Part shown: positions 53,431-62,188 of the stretch, in pieces
Position numbering within the stretch: the first letter of the stretch is position 1
How the letters are laid out: each line of letters opens with the position of its first letter
NCBI GenBank assembly: GCA_964636125.1
Contig: CAZWPX010000016.1
Span: forward strand, 1-64,000
DNA length: 64,000 nt
Source of the DNA: CAJINA01 sp964636125
GTDB taxonomy: Bacteria; Desulfobacterota; Desulfobacteria; Desulfobacterales; CAJINA01
Direction of reading: 5' to 3'
Made by a program: the position numbers and the translations under genes
The notes under the pieces: generated by a model
Databases searched by the model: none
Told to the model about the DNA's origin: nothing
Seen by the model: only the letters and a program-made list of their open reading frames with translations

Positions 53431-54438
53431 CTATATCAGCTTATAGATAACGCCCCCCCAGGTCAGCCCCGCGCCCAAACCAATGAGCATGATGGTGTCT
53501 TTTGGCTTCAATATATTTTTCTCCATGAGTTCGTCAAATGCAATGGGAATAGTCGCTGCTGTTGTATTTCCATATCGCTGAATATTGTTATACATTTTTT
53601 CTTCCGGGATATTCATCCGTTTCCTGAAAGCCTCGTTTATTCTCAGATTGGCCTGGTGGGGAATAACCATATCCAGATTTTCAATTTTCAGGTTGGCTTT
53701 TGTCAACAACTCCGCTGTCACCTTTGGCAGCAGGGTCACAGCCAGTTTGAATACTGTCTTTCCATCCATATAAGGAAAATGAGCCTTGTTTTTTATTGCG
53801 GCTGGACTTATAGGGTGTCCGGATTTTTGAGCAGGTAATCCCACACGCAATGCCCCGGCATAGTTTCCGTCCGCATGGAGAATCGATGTTATGATTCCTA
53901 CTTCCGCGCTGGTTTCAACAGCCTCAATACAAACTGCCCCGGCACCATCTGCAAAAATCACTGCGGTATCACGGTTTTCGTTTGTCAACTCCAAGTATCG
54001 GCTTTGGAATTCAGCGCCTACCAGAAGGATCTTTTGTGCTTTTTCACTCCGGATATAGGCATCGCAAATTTCCAATCCATGTAGAAACCCGGTGCATTGC
54101 TGACGGATATCAAGGGCAGGCACCTTTTTAGCACCCAGGCGTTTTTGCAGAAAGGTTCCCGAACCGGGCACATTCACGTCCGGTGTCATGGTTGCACATA
54201 CAATTAAATCCAGGTCCTCCGGAGTCCAGCCTGCTCTTTCCAATGCGATAACTGCAGCCTCATACGCAAGATCCGATGTGCCGATATCCTCGCCTTCAGG
54301 AACCCAGTATCTGGCTTCTATACCTGTGCGTTGCACAATCCATTCATTTGAAGTATCTATCAGTGCGGTTAACGTTTCGTTGGTGACATGTCTTCCGGGT
54401 ACATACCTGCCGGAACTCTTTATAATTGATCGTTTCAT
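53431..54438 (-). CDS. 3-oxoacyl-ACP synthase III-like ketosynthase (FabH family)
   Basis: A thiolase-fold condensing enzyme, 335 aa. The catalytic triad is complete: Cys115 in RQQCTGFLHGL, His261 in PHQAN and Asn291 in RYGNTTAAT. The end GAGLTWGGVIYKLI is typical of FabH. It could start fatty-acid synthesis or act in a secondary pathway, since no fab or acpP gene lies nearby and lone FabH copies are often specialised. It is convergent with the ABM-protein gene. Confidence 0.88.
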   Translation of the reverse strand: MKRSIIKSSGRYVPGRHVTNETLTALIDTSNEWIVQRTGIEARYWVPEGEDIGTSDLAYEAAVIALERAGWTPEDLDLIVCATMTPDVNVPGSGTFLQKRLGAKKVPALDIRQQCTGFLHGLEICDAYIRSEKAQKILLVGAEFQSRYLELTNENRDTAVIFADGAGAVCIEAVETSAEVGIITSILHADGNYAGALRVGLPAQKSGHPISPAAIKNKAHFPYMDGKTVFKLAVTLLPKVTAELLTKANLKIENLDMVIPHQANLRINEAFRKRMNIPEEKMYNNIQRYGNTTAATIPIAFDELMEKNILKPKDTIMLIGLGAGLTWGGVIYKLI

Positions 54439-54613
54439 AAGAATGATCTGTTATCCTTTTTGTCTGTTTACCAACGAATCTTAGCCGGTAACAGGTGGGG
54501 TAAAGGTTCTGGAATCAATAAGTTAACTTAATTTCAAAATAGAGCGGGTGATAGGGGTCAAGGATGAACGTTAACGCAAATGACCAAATGACAGAAACAG
54601 GTGCTTGTCAATA

Positions 54614-54766
54614 GTGCCCCTCCATAAATCAAAGATGTCAGGATGGAGCTATTAGCTCTTAGCCGTCAGCAATTAGTTAATACCCTGTATTTTAACCGTT
54701 TTTTCTAAAAACTAATGGCTAAAAGCTAACGTCTTCCATCCATGATTGGAAATCATGGATGGACAC
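54614..54766. repeat. Family D nested palindrome (MITE-like)
   Basis: The outer arms GTGCCCCTCCATAAATC and the complement of GTGTCCATCCATGATT enclose an inner inverted repeat (GCTATTAGCTCTTAGCCG and ACTAATGGCTAAAAGCTAAC). A separate perfect hairpin CCATGATT/AATCATGG sits inside the right arm. It fills most of the 373-base gap between the divergent FabH-like gene and lpxD. Confidence 0.65.
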
Positions 54767-54811
54767 TAAATAATACTAATTCAAAACTAAGGATGTTCAA
54801 CAGGAGCAATT

Positions 54812-55825
54812 TTGGAACAATATACTATCGAACAGATTAACAAAGCGGTAAACGGTACACTTGACGGCAGCCCGACGATCACCATTACAAGTGTAGAGCA
54901 AATCTCAGAGGCCACGGAAAATCAGCTCACGTTCATCGGTGAGAAGAAATACATAAAACTGTGGGAAAGATCAAGTGCTTCCGCTGCAATTATCAAGGAA
55001 AGCCTGGATGCTGAACCGGGGCAGGGGCGGGCGCTTATCCGGGTGGCTGATTTCGATCTTGCTTTGACAGACGCCCTTAGATTGTTTGAGAAGCCTCCCC
55101 CCAGGTGTGGACCCGGTATCCATGCAACCGCGGTGGTGGACGCCACCGCCGTGATCGGAGAAGGTGCCGCTATTGGTGCCGGCTGCTATCTTGGGCCGGG
55201 TGTTGTTATCGGCGCCAATACCAGGCTTTATCCCAATGTCACCGTGCTGGACGACACCCGTATCGGCAGTGGGACGATTATCTGGCCCAGTACGGTCATA
55301 CGTGAACGCTGCCGGATAGGGGACAACTGTATTATCCATCCGAATGTGACAATCGGTGCGGACGGCTTTGGCTTTATGCCGTCACCGGATGGGCAGGGCC
55401 TGGTCAAGATTCCGCAAATCGGTGGGGTTGAGATTGGCGATGGCGTTGAGATCGGGGCTGGCAGCTGTGTGGACCGCGGTAAGTTCAGCACCACAAGGAT
55501 CGGCGACGGCACAAAAATCGACAACCTTGTTCAAATCGCCCATAACTGCAAACTCGGCCGCTGTTGTGTGATGGCCGGGCAATCCGGACTCGCCGGGTCC
55601 GTAACGTTAGGTGATGGGGTTATGATGGGCGGGGGGGCGAGAGTTAAAGATCATGTAACCGTCGGTGACGGGGTAAAACTGGGCGGAAACGCCGGGGTGA
55701 TGAAAGATGTGGCACCCGGAAAAACGCTTATCGGGTTTCCTGCGGGCGAGTATCGGGAGATATTGCGGCTTTGGGCCGCGCAGAAGCAACTTCCCGATCT
55801 TATTAGACAGATGAAGAAAAAATAG
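54812..55825 (+). CDS. lpxD: UDP-3-O-acylglucosamine N-acyltransferase LpxD
   Basis: Adds the N-linked hydroxyacyl chain in lipid A synthesis, so the cell makes lipopolysaccharide. The 337 aa have the N-terminal uridine-binding domain (about 1-100), a left-handed beta helix of hexapeptide repeats (ATAVIGEGAAIGAGCYLGPG), the catalytic His in VQIAHNCKLG, and a C-terminal helix. The start is TTG with AGGAG 8 bases before it. It stands alone here, without lpxA, lpxB or fabZ. Confidence 0.95.
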   Translation: MEQYTIEQINKAVNGTLDGSPTITITSVEQISEATENQLTFIGEKKYIKLWERSSASAAIIKESLDAEPGQGRALIRVADFDLALTDALRLFEKPPPRCGPGIHATAVVDATAVIGEGAAIGAGCYLGPGVVIGANTRLYPNVTVLDDTRIGSGTIIWPSTVIRERCRIGDNCIIHPNVTIGADGFGFMPSPDGQGLVKIPQIGGVEIGDGVEIGAGSCVDRGKFSTTRIGDGTKIDNLVQIAHNCKLGRCCVMAGQSGLAGSVTLGDGVMMGGGARVKDHVTVGDGVKLGGNAGVMKDVAPGKTLIGFPAGEYREILRLWAAQKQLPDLIRQMKKK

Positions 55826-55960
55826 TTCTCTGTTCCCAGTTACTGACATTGATTTGGAGGGTCCTTCAAGTATGATATTTATACTCGGGAAGTCTCTACT
55901 TTTCAATGGCAATGTTTTTGGGGGGAGGTATATAGTATGGGGAATGCGGATGTACTCACC

Positions 55961-56000
55961 AATAAAGGGGCTATCAAAATATTGATAGCCCCTTTATTTT
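55961..56000. terminator. Bidirectional terminator between lpxD and tRNA-Arg
   Basis: A perfect 14-base stem, AAAGGGGCTATCAA with TTGATAGCCCCTTT, has a four-base loop and an AT-rich tail on both sides. It can end plus-strand transcripts from lpxD and minus-strand transcripts of tRNA-Arg. Confidence 0.85.
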
Positions 56001-56004
56001 ATTA

Positions 56005-56080
56005 TGGTACGCCCGGCTGGATTCGAACCAGCGATCTTCAGCTCCGGAGGCTGACGCCCTATCCCCTGGGCTACGGGCGC
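56005..56080 (-). tRNA. tRNA-Arg (anticodon CCG)
   Basis: A 76-base cloverleaf with encoded CCA. The anticodon arm TCAGC-CTCCGGA-GCTGA presents CCG, and the T arm is GCTGGTTCGAATCCAGC. The first acceptor pair is G-U. A palindromic element begins 3 bases before its 5' end, leaving no space for its own promoter outside that element. Confidence 0.96.
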
Positions 56081-56082
56081 TT

Positions 56083-56215
56083 ATTGTCCTTTCACAAGCG
56101 GCATCTTTTGGCCCTGAGCCGCGTTTTCATACTTTTGAAATCCTTGCCATAGCACTCACTATGCACCACAATAGGCATTTTGCTTCGCGACGCTCAGAAC
56201 CAAAGACTGTCAATT
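56083..56215 (+). repeat. Family A palindromic element, copy 5
   Basis: CTTTTGGCCCTGAGC pairs with GCTCAGAACCAAAG. The loop ATCCTT and an ATAG/CTAT apical stem are present, but the middle helix is weaker than in other copies. It fills the gap between folC (whose stop codon it touches) and tRNA-Arg. Confidence 0.7.
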
Positions 56216-57506
56216 AGCTGATCCTTCCTGATAAGTCAAGCATCTGTCGTGCTTCGCCGACCACATAGAGAGAACCGGCGATACAGATGACCCCGTCCGG
56301 GCCGGTAGTCTCTATGGCGTGCTCCACCGCCTCCGGAATACTGGCAACTATGATTGTCTTTTTATTGTAGGGCTCTACAACCGGCAGGAGTGCTTCCGGT
56401 TCCAGGGCCCGGTCAATGATGGGTCGAGTCAGGATGACGCGTTGACACGGCGGCAACAGCAGGTCCAGCATCTGCTGGTAGGGTTTGTCGTCCAGGATGC
56501 CCACCACCAGCGTGATCTTGCGGTCGGCAAACCGGGTTTTCAGGAAATTTGCCAGGACTTCACAGGCCACGAGGTTATGGGCACCGTCCAGCAGGATGGT
56601 CGGTGACTGTGCTACGATTTCAAGCCGCCCGGGCCAGTGGTTCTGCCTGATCCCGAAACGCATGGCCGCTTCATCGATGGCAGTCGCGCCGGTTTGATTG
56701 AGGGTTTCACAGGCGGCCAGCACCAGGGCTGCGTTATCGTGCTGGTGGTCGCCGGGCAAACCGACTTCAATGGCCGCATAATTCTTTCCAATGCCCTGGT
56801 AATCAAACATGCTGTCGGTTTGTGGGCGGATCTGGAATGCATCCTTGTACCGGTAGACCGGGGCGTTTTTTTCCGCGGCAAGAGCGGTTATCGTCTCAAT
56901 GGCATCCGGCTGTTGAACACCGGTGATCACGGGCACCTCGTTTTTAATGATGCCGCCTTTTTCACCGGCGATCTGGGCGATGGTATCCCCCAGGTAAGAT
57001 TGGTGCTCCAGGGATATATTGGTAATGATGCACAGATCAGGATTGAGCACATTGGTGGCGTCCAGGCGGCCGCCCATGCCGGTTTCAATGATGGCCCAAT
57101 CCACCTGTTTCTGCCCGAATACATACAGGGCCATGGCGGTGGTGAGTTCAAAAAAGGTGGTTTCCCGGTCGCCCTTGAAAGCGCCGGTGACCGTATCATA
57201 GGCCGCCACAATGTCATCATTGGTTATCGGCTTTGTGTCTATACAGATTCTTTCGTTGAAACTGACCAGGTGCGGGGAGGTGTATAGCCCGGTACGATAT
57301 CCGGCCCGGTGCAAGATGGTGGCCAGTGCAGAGGCCACGGAGCCCTTGCCGTTGGTACCTGCAACGTGAATGCATTTGAATTTGTCCTGGGGGTTACCCA
57401 GGCTGTTGAGCGTGCCGCTTATAATGTCCAGGCCGAGTTTGATGCCGAACCGGTGCAGGCCGTACATGGACTTGAGGCATTTTTCGTAGGCGGTAGAATC
57501 TGTCAT
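56214..57506 (-). CDS. folC: Bifunctional dihydrofolate/folylpolyglutamate synthase
   Basis: Adds glutamate to dihydropteroate and to folates, 430 aa. Landmarks are GLHRFGIKLGLD, the P loop VAGTNGKGSVASALA, LYTSPHLVSFNERI, the omega loop region ETGMGGRLDATNV and LLDGAHN. The ATG at 57506 has GGTGAG 7 bases before it; a start four codons upstream lacks this spacing. Downstream on the same strand, past a palindrome, is tRNA-Arg. Confidence 0.95.
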   Translation of the reverse strand: MTDSTAYEKCLKSMYGLHRFGIKLGLDIISGTLNSLGNPQDKFKCIHVAGTNGKGSVASALATILHRAGYRTGLYTSPHLVSFNERICIDTKPITNDDIVAAYDTVTGAFKGDRETTFFELTTAMALYVFGQKQVDWAIIETGMGGRLDATNVLNPDLCIITNISLEHQSYLGDTIAQIAGEKGGIIKNEVPVITGVQQPDAIETITALAAEKNAPVYRYKDAFQIRPQTDSMFDYQGIGKNYAAIEVGLPGDHQHDNAALVLAACETLNQTGATAIDEAAMRFGIRQNHWPGRLEIVAQSPTILLDGAHNLVACEVLANFLKTRFADRKITLVVGILDDKPYQQMLDLLLPPCQRVILTRPIIDRALEPEALLPVVEPYNKKTIIVASIPEAVEHAIETTGPDGVICIAGSLYVVGEARQMLDLSGRIS

Positions 57507-57603
57507 GCGAAATCTCACCAGATTGTTTTAAGCTTAAATCTCAACTTTTGGGTTTCATGTTTGGTGAAAATCAAAAAGCGCGTAAGCACGTATACGTAAC
57601 ACA

Positions 57604-57640
57604 TAAAAAAAATGCCCGGCAAGATTATCTCTTACCGGGC
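57604..57640 (-). terminator. Rho-independent terminator of rpsU
   Basis: GCCCGGTAAGA pairs with TCTTGCCGGGC and is followed by ATTTTTTTT on the minus strand, 25 bases after the rpsU stop. Confidence 0.9.
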
Positions 57641-57664
57641 AGGGATGTTCCATTTGCGAACTGT

Positions 57665-57871
57665 TTAGCGATAACGCCGGCTTCTGGAGGCCGCAATGCG
57701 CTGCCGACGAAGTGCTTCGCGCTGTTTGCGTCTTTTGAATTCACTGGGTTTTTCATAGCTTTTTTTCAGCTTCAAGCGCTTAAAAAGGCCGTCATTCTGA
57801 ATCTTTTTTTTCAGAATACGCATGGCCTTTTCAAGGTCGTTGTCATACACTTTGACTTCAATTTGTTTCAA
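57665..57871 (-). CDS. rpsU: Small ribosomal subunit protein bS21
   Basis: A 68-aa, highly basic protein of the 30S subunit. The sequence IEVKVYDNDLEKAMRILKKK and the tail KPSEFKRRKQREALRRQR are typical. The start is taken as TTG at 57871, with a GGGGGCGAG site before it, giving the normal length. A longer frame would add 11 residues without similarity. It has its own terminator, so it is a single-gene unit. Confidence 0.92.
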   Translation of the reverse strand: MKQIEVKVYDNDLEKAMRILKKKIQNDGLFKRLKLKKSYEKPSEFKRRKQREALRRQRIAASRSRRYR

Positions 57872-58012
57872 CCGTCTCGCCCCCTTTGTTCGCGCCGCCA
57901 GCATCCATACTCCATTGGCGGTATGCGTAATTTGGATCTATACATCGAAACGCTATCTATAAATCAGAATTTTTTAAATTGCAAGCAATTATTTTTTCCG
58001 AGGCCCTTACCT

Positions 58013-58046
58013 AAAAAACCCTGGTTAAGATTCACCAGGGTTTTTT
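58013..58046. terminator. Bidirectional terminator downstream of adk
   Basis: AAAAAACCCTGGT pairs with ACCAGGGTTTTTT. On the minus strand it follows the adk stop by 28 bases and separates adk from rpsU. Confidence 0.9.
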
Positions 58047-58074
58047 GCTCATCTTGCAACTATATAGGATCGTT

Positions 58075-58749
58075 CTACAGTTTTGAAACCAACTCTGCGG
58101 TTACATCCGTTACGCTGGGTTTGCCGTCAAGCGTGATGTATTTGATCGAATCGTCGGTGGCGGCAATGTCTCTAAAGTAATAGGCGGCCGCCAGTGTTCC
58201 GGTATCCGCGTCGTAGTAGATGCCGTGGCGTTTACCGATGGCGCCTTCATCCTGGTCATCCGAGCGCATGGTGAGATCACCACCGCACACCCGGCATTTG
58301 TCGCCGTCCGGCTTGATCACATCGATATAGATGTTGTTGGGATGGTTGGCGTCATTGGCGCACAGACGGCGGCCCATGATCCGGTTTTTTGCGATTTCGC
58401 GGTCCAGCAGGATTTCAATGACAATATCCAGCTTCATCCCGGCGGCTTTCAGGGCCTCGTCCAGTTTGATGGACTGGTTCTTGTTTCTCGGGAAACCGTC
58501 CAGCAGCCAGCCGTCCTTACAGTCATCCTGCTGCAGGCGGTCAAGGATCATGGGGATGGTGATTTCATCCGGTACCAGGTCGCCTTTGTCGATATAGGCT
58601 TTCGCCTGGGCGCCCAGTTCGGTCCCGCCTTTTATATTGTCGCGAAAAATTGCACCGGATTCGATATGGGCGGTGTTGTATTTGCCTTTCAAAATGGCGC
58701 CCTGGGTACCCTTGCCGCTGCCGTTCGGACCAAAAAACAGAATGTTCAT
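58075..58749 (-). CDS. adk: Adenylate kinase
   Basis: Interconverts AMP, ADP and ATP, 224 aa. The P loop is GPNGSGKGTQ (usually GPPGAGKGT), the AMP-binding region includes DGFPRNKNQ, and the lid has RRLC ... DKCRVCG, suggesting a metal-bound lid with one Cys-x2-Cys pair plus another Cys and possibly His instead of four regular cysteines. AAAGGAG precedes the ATG. It is a monocistronic unit with its own terminator. Confidence 0.9.
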   Translation of the reverse strand: MNILFFGPNGSGKGTQGAILKGKYNTAHIESGAIFRDNIKGGTELGAQAKAYIDKGDLVPDEITIPMILDRLQQDDCKDGWLLDGFPRNKNQSIKLDEALKAAGMKLDIVIEILLDREIAKNRIMGRRLCANDANHPNNIYIDVIKPDGDKCRVCGGDLTMRSDDQDEGAIGKRHGIYYDADTGTLAAAYYFRDIAATDDSIKYITLDGKPSVTDVTAELVSKL

Positions 58750-58907
58750 CTGGATCTCCTTTTTTCGGATTTAGAATAATATCGGTGTCTGTAACCAGAC
58801 AGGTGAATTCGCCGTGTAAATTTATAATCCCGTGTTTATCGCAAAACGCCCCGGGCTTGTCAAGTCCTGCCGTGGGACTAATCGGATCAGGTTCAAGGGG
58901 GGCGCCT

Positions 58908-60338
58908 CTACTGCCTGCGGGCGCAGGCATGCAGTCGGCGCGCCAGGGCGAGGGCGGTCGGTTTGTCCGCGATCTCCCCGGCCAGTCGGGCTGTTTCCAC
59001 CCGGGCCAGTATTTTTTTGAAGACCGGAGAGGGTGACAGCCCTAACGTGTCTATCAGGTCGCGGCCGTTCAGCAGGCCGGGTTGGGTCTGTCGATGGACG
59101 TGCAGGCCAAAGTAGCGCTGCAGCAGGGTTTCAGCAAATTGGCTAAAAGCGTCGCCCGCTCGGGTGGGATTTTCCCGTTTGCCCGCAAAGTCGGCCACAG
59201 CGTGCAGCAGGATATCCGGTGCGGCGTCGTCACACTGCATGAAAAAACGGGTCACCGCGCGATTGCTCATGCGGTTTTCCTGGTGCAGCAGGAAAAGAAA
59301 GAGGGGCCGGTTGTGATTTTTCACAACACCGGCGAGGTATTCCCGTTCGCGTTTAGAACATTTCAAGCGTTCACAGATATTATTTGCAAGGCGGTAGCCC
59401 CGGCGGCCGTGGCCGTAGAAATGGATGTGGCCCTGGTCGTCTTTGGACCGGGTCGGTGGTTTGCCGATGTCATGCAGCAGGATGGCCAATTTCAGCAATG
59501 CGGTTCTTCCGAGGTCTTCCACCCGGGTGGCCGCACGCAGCAGCAGTGTGCCGGGCCGATCGTTCTCAGTTGGCGCGGCTTCCAGGGATTCCAGTTGATA
59601 ATAGGCGGCGAGGGTGTGGTTCCAGACATCAAAGCTGTGGTGGTGGTTCTGATGGCACCCGATCAGCGGCTTGAGTTCCGGTATAATCGCGAACAGGAGT
59701 CCCGTGTCCGCCATCTGCACCAGGGTGTCTAATGACCCGGGCAGGGAGAAGAGTTTCAATAGTTCTGCCCGGATTCTTTCACCGGCACAGGTATCAATCG
59801 ACGCTGCAGCTGCGCTTATCCAGCGGCGGGTTTGGTTTTCGATAGCGCATTCAAACTGAGCCCCCAGTCTGAATGCACGCAGCATCCTTAAGGGATCGTT
59901 GCTGAATGCCCGGGCGGAAATAGCTTTCAGGACCCGTTTGCGCAGGTCCGCCAGGCCGTTCTGCGGATCAACGAGCATCCCCCGCGTGATATCAAAGGCC
60001 ATGGCATTGATCGTAAAATCCCGATTGCCCAGGTCAGCGGTGATTGAATCACCCCAAAGGGGTGTAATGTCAAATATCCGATCCGCGGTGTTAACCCTGA
60101 AAACCCTGTGTTCAGCGGGGCCGATGGGGATGGGCCGGCCCCCGTGCCGTTGGGCCACCTGGCGGGCGTATGCCTCCGGCTGCCCGGATACTGCCACGTC
60201 TAAATCGGCCGGCTGGCGGCCGCATAACAGGTCTCGGACACAGCCGCCCACCAGGAAGGCAGTGCCGGCGGGCGGCAACAGCCCGGCCGTGCGGGCCAGG
60301 CGCTGATACGCTTCTTTTTCAATTGTGTCGGTATGCAA
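58908..60338 (-). CDS. tRNA nucleotidyltransferase / poly(A) polymerase family protein
   Basis: Class II nucleotidyltransferase that adds or repairs tRNA CCA ends or makes poly(A), 476 aa. The head has FLVGGCVRDLLCGRQPADLD and the catalytic DxD in that segment; next come RDFTINAMAFD, the ERxxxE-type GERIRAELLKLF, and a C-terminal HD domain (LLHDIGKPPTRS; HGRRGYRLAN). The start is TTG at 60338, with GGAA before it; the open frame runs another 86 codons upstream through non-coding repeat-like DNA, which was rejected. Both tRNAs here already encode CCA, so repair or A-addition is possible. Confidence 0.88.
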   Translation of the reverse strand: MHTDTIEKEAYQRLARTAGLLPPAGTAFLVGGCVRDLLCGRQPADLDVAVSGQPEAYARQVAQRHGGRPIPIGPAEHRVFRVNTADRIFDITPLWGDSITADLGNRDFTINAMAFDITRGMLVDPQNGLADLRKRVLKAISARAFSNDPLRMLRAFRLGAQFECAIENQTRRWISAAAASIDTCAGERIRAELLKLFSLPGSLDTLVQMADTGLLFAIIPELKPLIGCHQNHHHSFDVWNHTLAAYYQLESLEAAPTENDRPGTLLLRAATRVEDLGRTALLKLAILLHDIGKPPTRSKDDQGHIHFYGHGRRGYRLANNICERLKCSKREREYLAGVVKNHNRPLFLFLLHQENRMSNRAVTRFFMQCDDAAPDILLHAVADFAGKRENPTRAGDAFSQFAETLLQRYFGLHVHRQTQPGLLNGRDLIDTLGLSPSPVFKKILARVETARLAGEIADKPTALALARRLHACARRQ

Positions 60339-60354
60339 GGTCGTTCCAGTCTTT

Positions 60355-60387
60355 AAAAACCTGGCCCTTTGGCCAGGGTTTTTTACT
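60355..60387. other. Strong hairpin upstream of the nucleotidyltransferase gene
   Basis: AAAAACCTGGCC and GGCCAGGGTTTTTT form a terminator-like stem reading on the plus strand, although no plus-strand gene ends here. It may protect the rho promoter region from read-through, or be part of an old repeat (60340-60500). Confidence 0.55.
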
Positions 60388-60517
60388 ACGCATAGCACAT
60401 TTTCCGAAATTTGGCATGTTTGCTCGCTTTTCACCTCGGTCTGACCGCAGATCCTGGCGGGGTTTATACGCCGGGTGTCTCCTTTAAAACCGGCCAAAAG
60501 GTGCCTGGAGAAACTGC

Positions 60518-60546
60518 TTGACAGACTTAAAATCTTGCTATACCAT
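60518..60546 (+). promoter_or_regulatory. Probable sigma-70 promoter of rho
   Basis: TTGACA is followed after 17 bases by TACCAT (or after 15 by TATACC). The rho start is about 330 bases further on. The long leader (60555-60877) holds no convincing gene; rho is known to regulate itself through its leader in other bacteria. Confidence 0.55.
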
Positions 60547-60877
60547 AAGTCGTTCACAAAAAACTGATCAGGGCCCGCCCCGTGGAGAGATAACACCCGG
60601 AAATCTTCTAACTAAAATCACATAACATTCCGTTACTGCCGGCGTCACACAACAGTCTGCCCATTGTTGTAAATATGATGCTCGAATAATCAAATGCAAA
60701 AATAGAAACTATCCGGATAAATCCTGTTCCCATATCAGGGAGACGCGTACCCAGTTTATTGATCATGTTGCCCCCAGTCGAACTCAAGTGGCCCAGCGGC
60801 TGGGTCGGGGCCGCTGCTGATACAGATAAATCCTTTATTCGTTTATAACTATTATGAAAAGGTGGAGAGTACTCTAA

Positions 60878-62125
60878 ATGAACATCGTCGAACTTAAAGA
60901 CATGAAAATCAAAGAGCTGACCCAAATGGCCAAAGAGTTCAAAATTGAAGGGGCCGCCGGGATGCGTAAGCAGGAGCTTATTTTTTCGCTTCTCCAGGCC
61001 CAGATTGAACAAAATGGGCTGATTTACGGGGAGGGCACCCTTGAAATCCTGCCTGATGGATTTGGCTTTTTACGGGCCCCTGATTGTAATTACCTGCCGG
61101 GTCCGGATGATATTTATGTGTCTCCTTCACAGATAAGGCGATTTAATTTAAGAACCGGCGATACCGTTTCAGGGCAGATCCGGCAGCCCAAGGATACCGA
61201 GCGCTACTTCGCGCTGCTCAAAGTGGAGGCGGTCAACTACGAGGACCCGGAGGAGGCCCGCGAAAAGATCCTGTTTGACAACCTGACCCCGCTCTATCCG
61301 GAGCGTAAAATGAGATTGCAGAAAGACCCGGATAATTTTTCCACCCGGATCATGGACCTGCTCACGCCCATTGGCTTTGGTCAGCGCGGACTGATCGTTT
61401 CACCGCCCCGGTCCGGTAAAACGATGCTGCTGCAGGCCATTGCGAACAGCCTGAGCGCCAATCACAAAAATATTGTCCTCTTTGTCCTGCTGATCGATGA
61501 ACGCCCGGAAGAGGTGACCGACATGGAACGCTCTGTGGACGGCGAGGTGATCAGTTCAACTTTCGACGAGCCGGCCGAACGCCACGTTCAGGTTGCTGAA
61601 ATGGTCATTGAAAAGGCCAAACGCCTGGTCGAGCATAAAAAGGATGTGATTATCCTCCTGGACAGCATTACCCGGCTGGCCCGGGCCTATAACAGCGTCA
61701 TGCCGCCCAGTGGAAAGATACTCTCCGGCGGAGTGGACTCAAACGCACTGCAGCGTCCCAAAAGATTTTTCGGTGCCGCCCGCAATATAGAAGAGGGCGG
61801 CAGCCTTTCCATTATCGCCACAGCCCTGGTCGATACCGGCAGCCGTATGGATGAGGTGATTTTTGAGGAATTCAAGGGCACGGGCAACATGGAAATCCAA
61901 CTTGACCGGCGGCTGGCCGACAAACGGGTTTTCCCGGCTATTGACATTAAAAAGTCTGGTACCCGGAAAGAGGAGCTGCTGCTGCCCGAAGAGACGCTCA
62001 ACCGGGTTTGGATACTGCGTAAATTGCTCAGTTCATTAAATCCCATCGATAGTTTAGAATTTTTACTTGAAAAAATGAACGGAACAAGCGATAATCAGGA
62101 GTTTCTAGACTCAATGAACTCGTAA
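60878..62125 (+). CDS. rho: Transcription termination factor Rho
   Basis: Hexameric RNA helicase that ends transcripts, 415 aa. The N-terminal helical part starts MNIVELKDMKIKELTQMAKE, the RNA-binding cold-shock-like domain includes GFGFLRAPDCNYLPGPDDIYVSP, and the ATPase has Walker A SPPRSGKTMLLQ, Walker B VIILLDSITRLARAYN, and the Q and R loop regions. No insertion is present. AAGGTGGAG lies about 12 bases before the ATG. rpmE and prfA follow in the same direction, the order common in deltaproteobacteria. Confidence 0.97.
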   Translation: MNIVELKDMKIKELTQMAKEFKIEGAAGMRKQELIFSLLQAQIEQNGLIYGEGTLEILPDGFGFLRAPDCNYLPGPDDIYVSPSQIRRFNLRTGDTVSGQIRQPKDTERYFALLKVEAVNYEDPEEAREKILFDNLTPLYPERKMRLQKDPDNFSTRIMDLLTPIGFGQRGLIVSPPRSGKTMLLQAIANSLSANHKNIVLFVLLIDERPEEVTDMERSVDGEVISSTFDEPAERHVQVAEMVIEKAKRLVEHKKDVIILLDSITRLARAYNSVMPPSGKILSGGVDSNALQRPKRFFGAARNIEEGGSLSIIATALVDTGSRMDEVIFEEFKGTGNMEIQLDRRLADKRVFPAIDIKKSGTRKEELLLPEETLNRVWILRKLLSSLNPIDSLEFLLEKMNGTSDNQEFLDSMNS

Positions 62126-62188
62126 TGGTTTGGCAAATGATCCGTGAACAATGTTTAAGGATATAAAATTACAGGAGATATTTTAGAC

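Noticed and set aside
60339..60596. N-terminal extension of the tRNA nucleotidyltransferase
   Set aside because: The extra 86 codons lie in non-coding, hairpin-rich DNA with no similarity to the family. TTG 60338 gives the normal N terminus.
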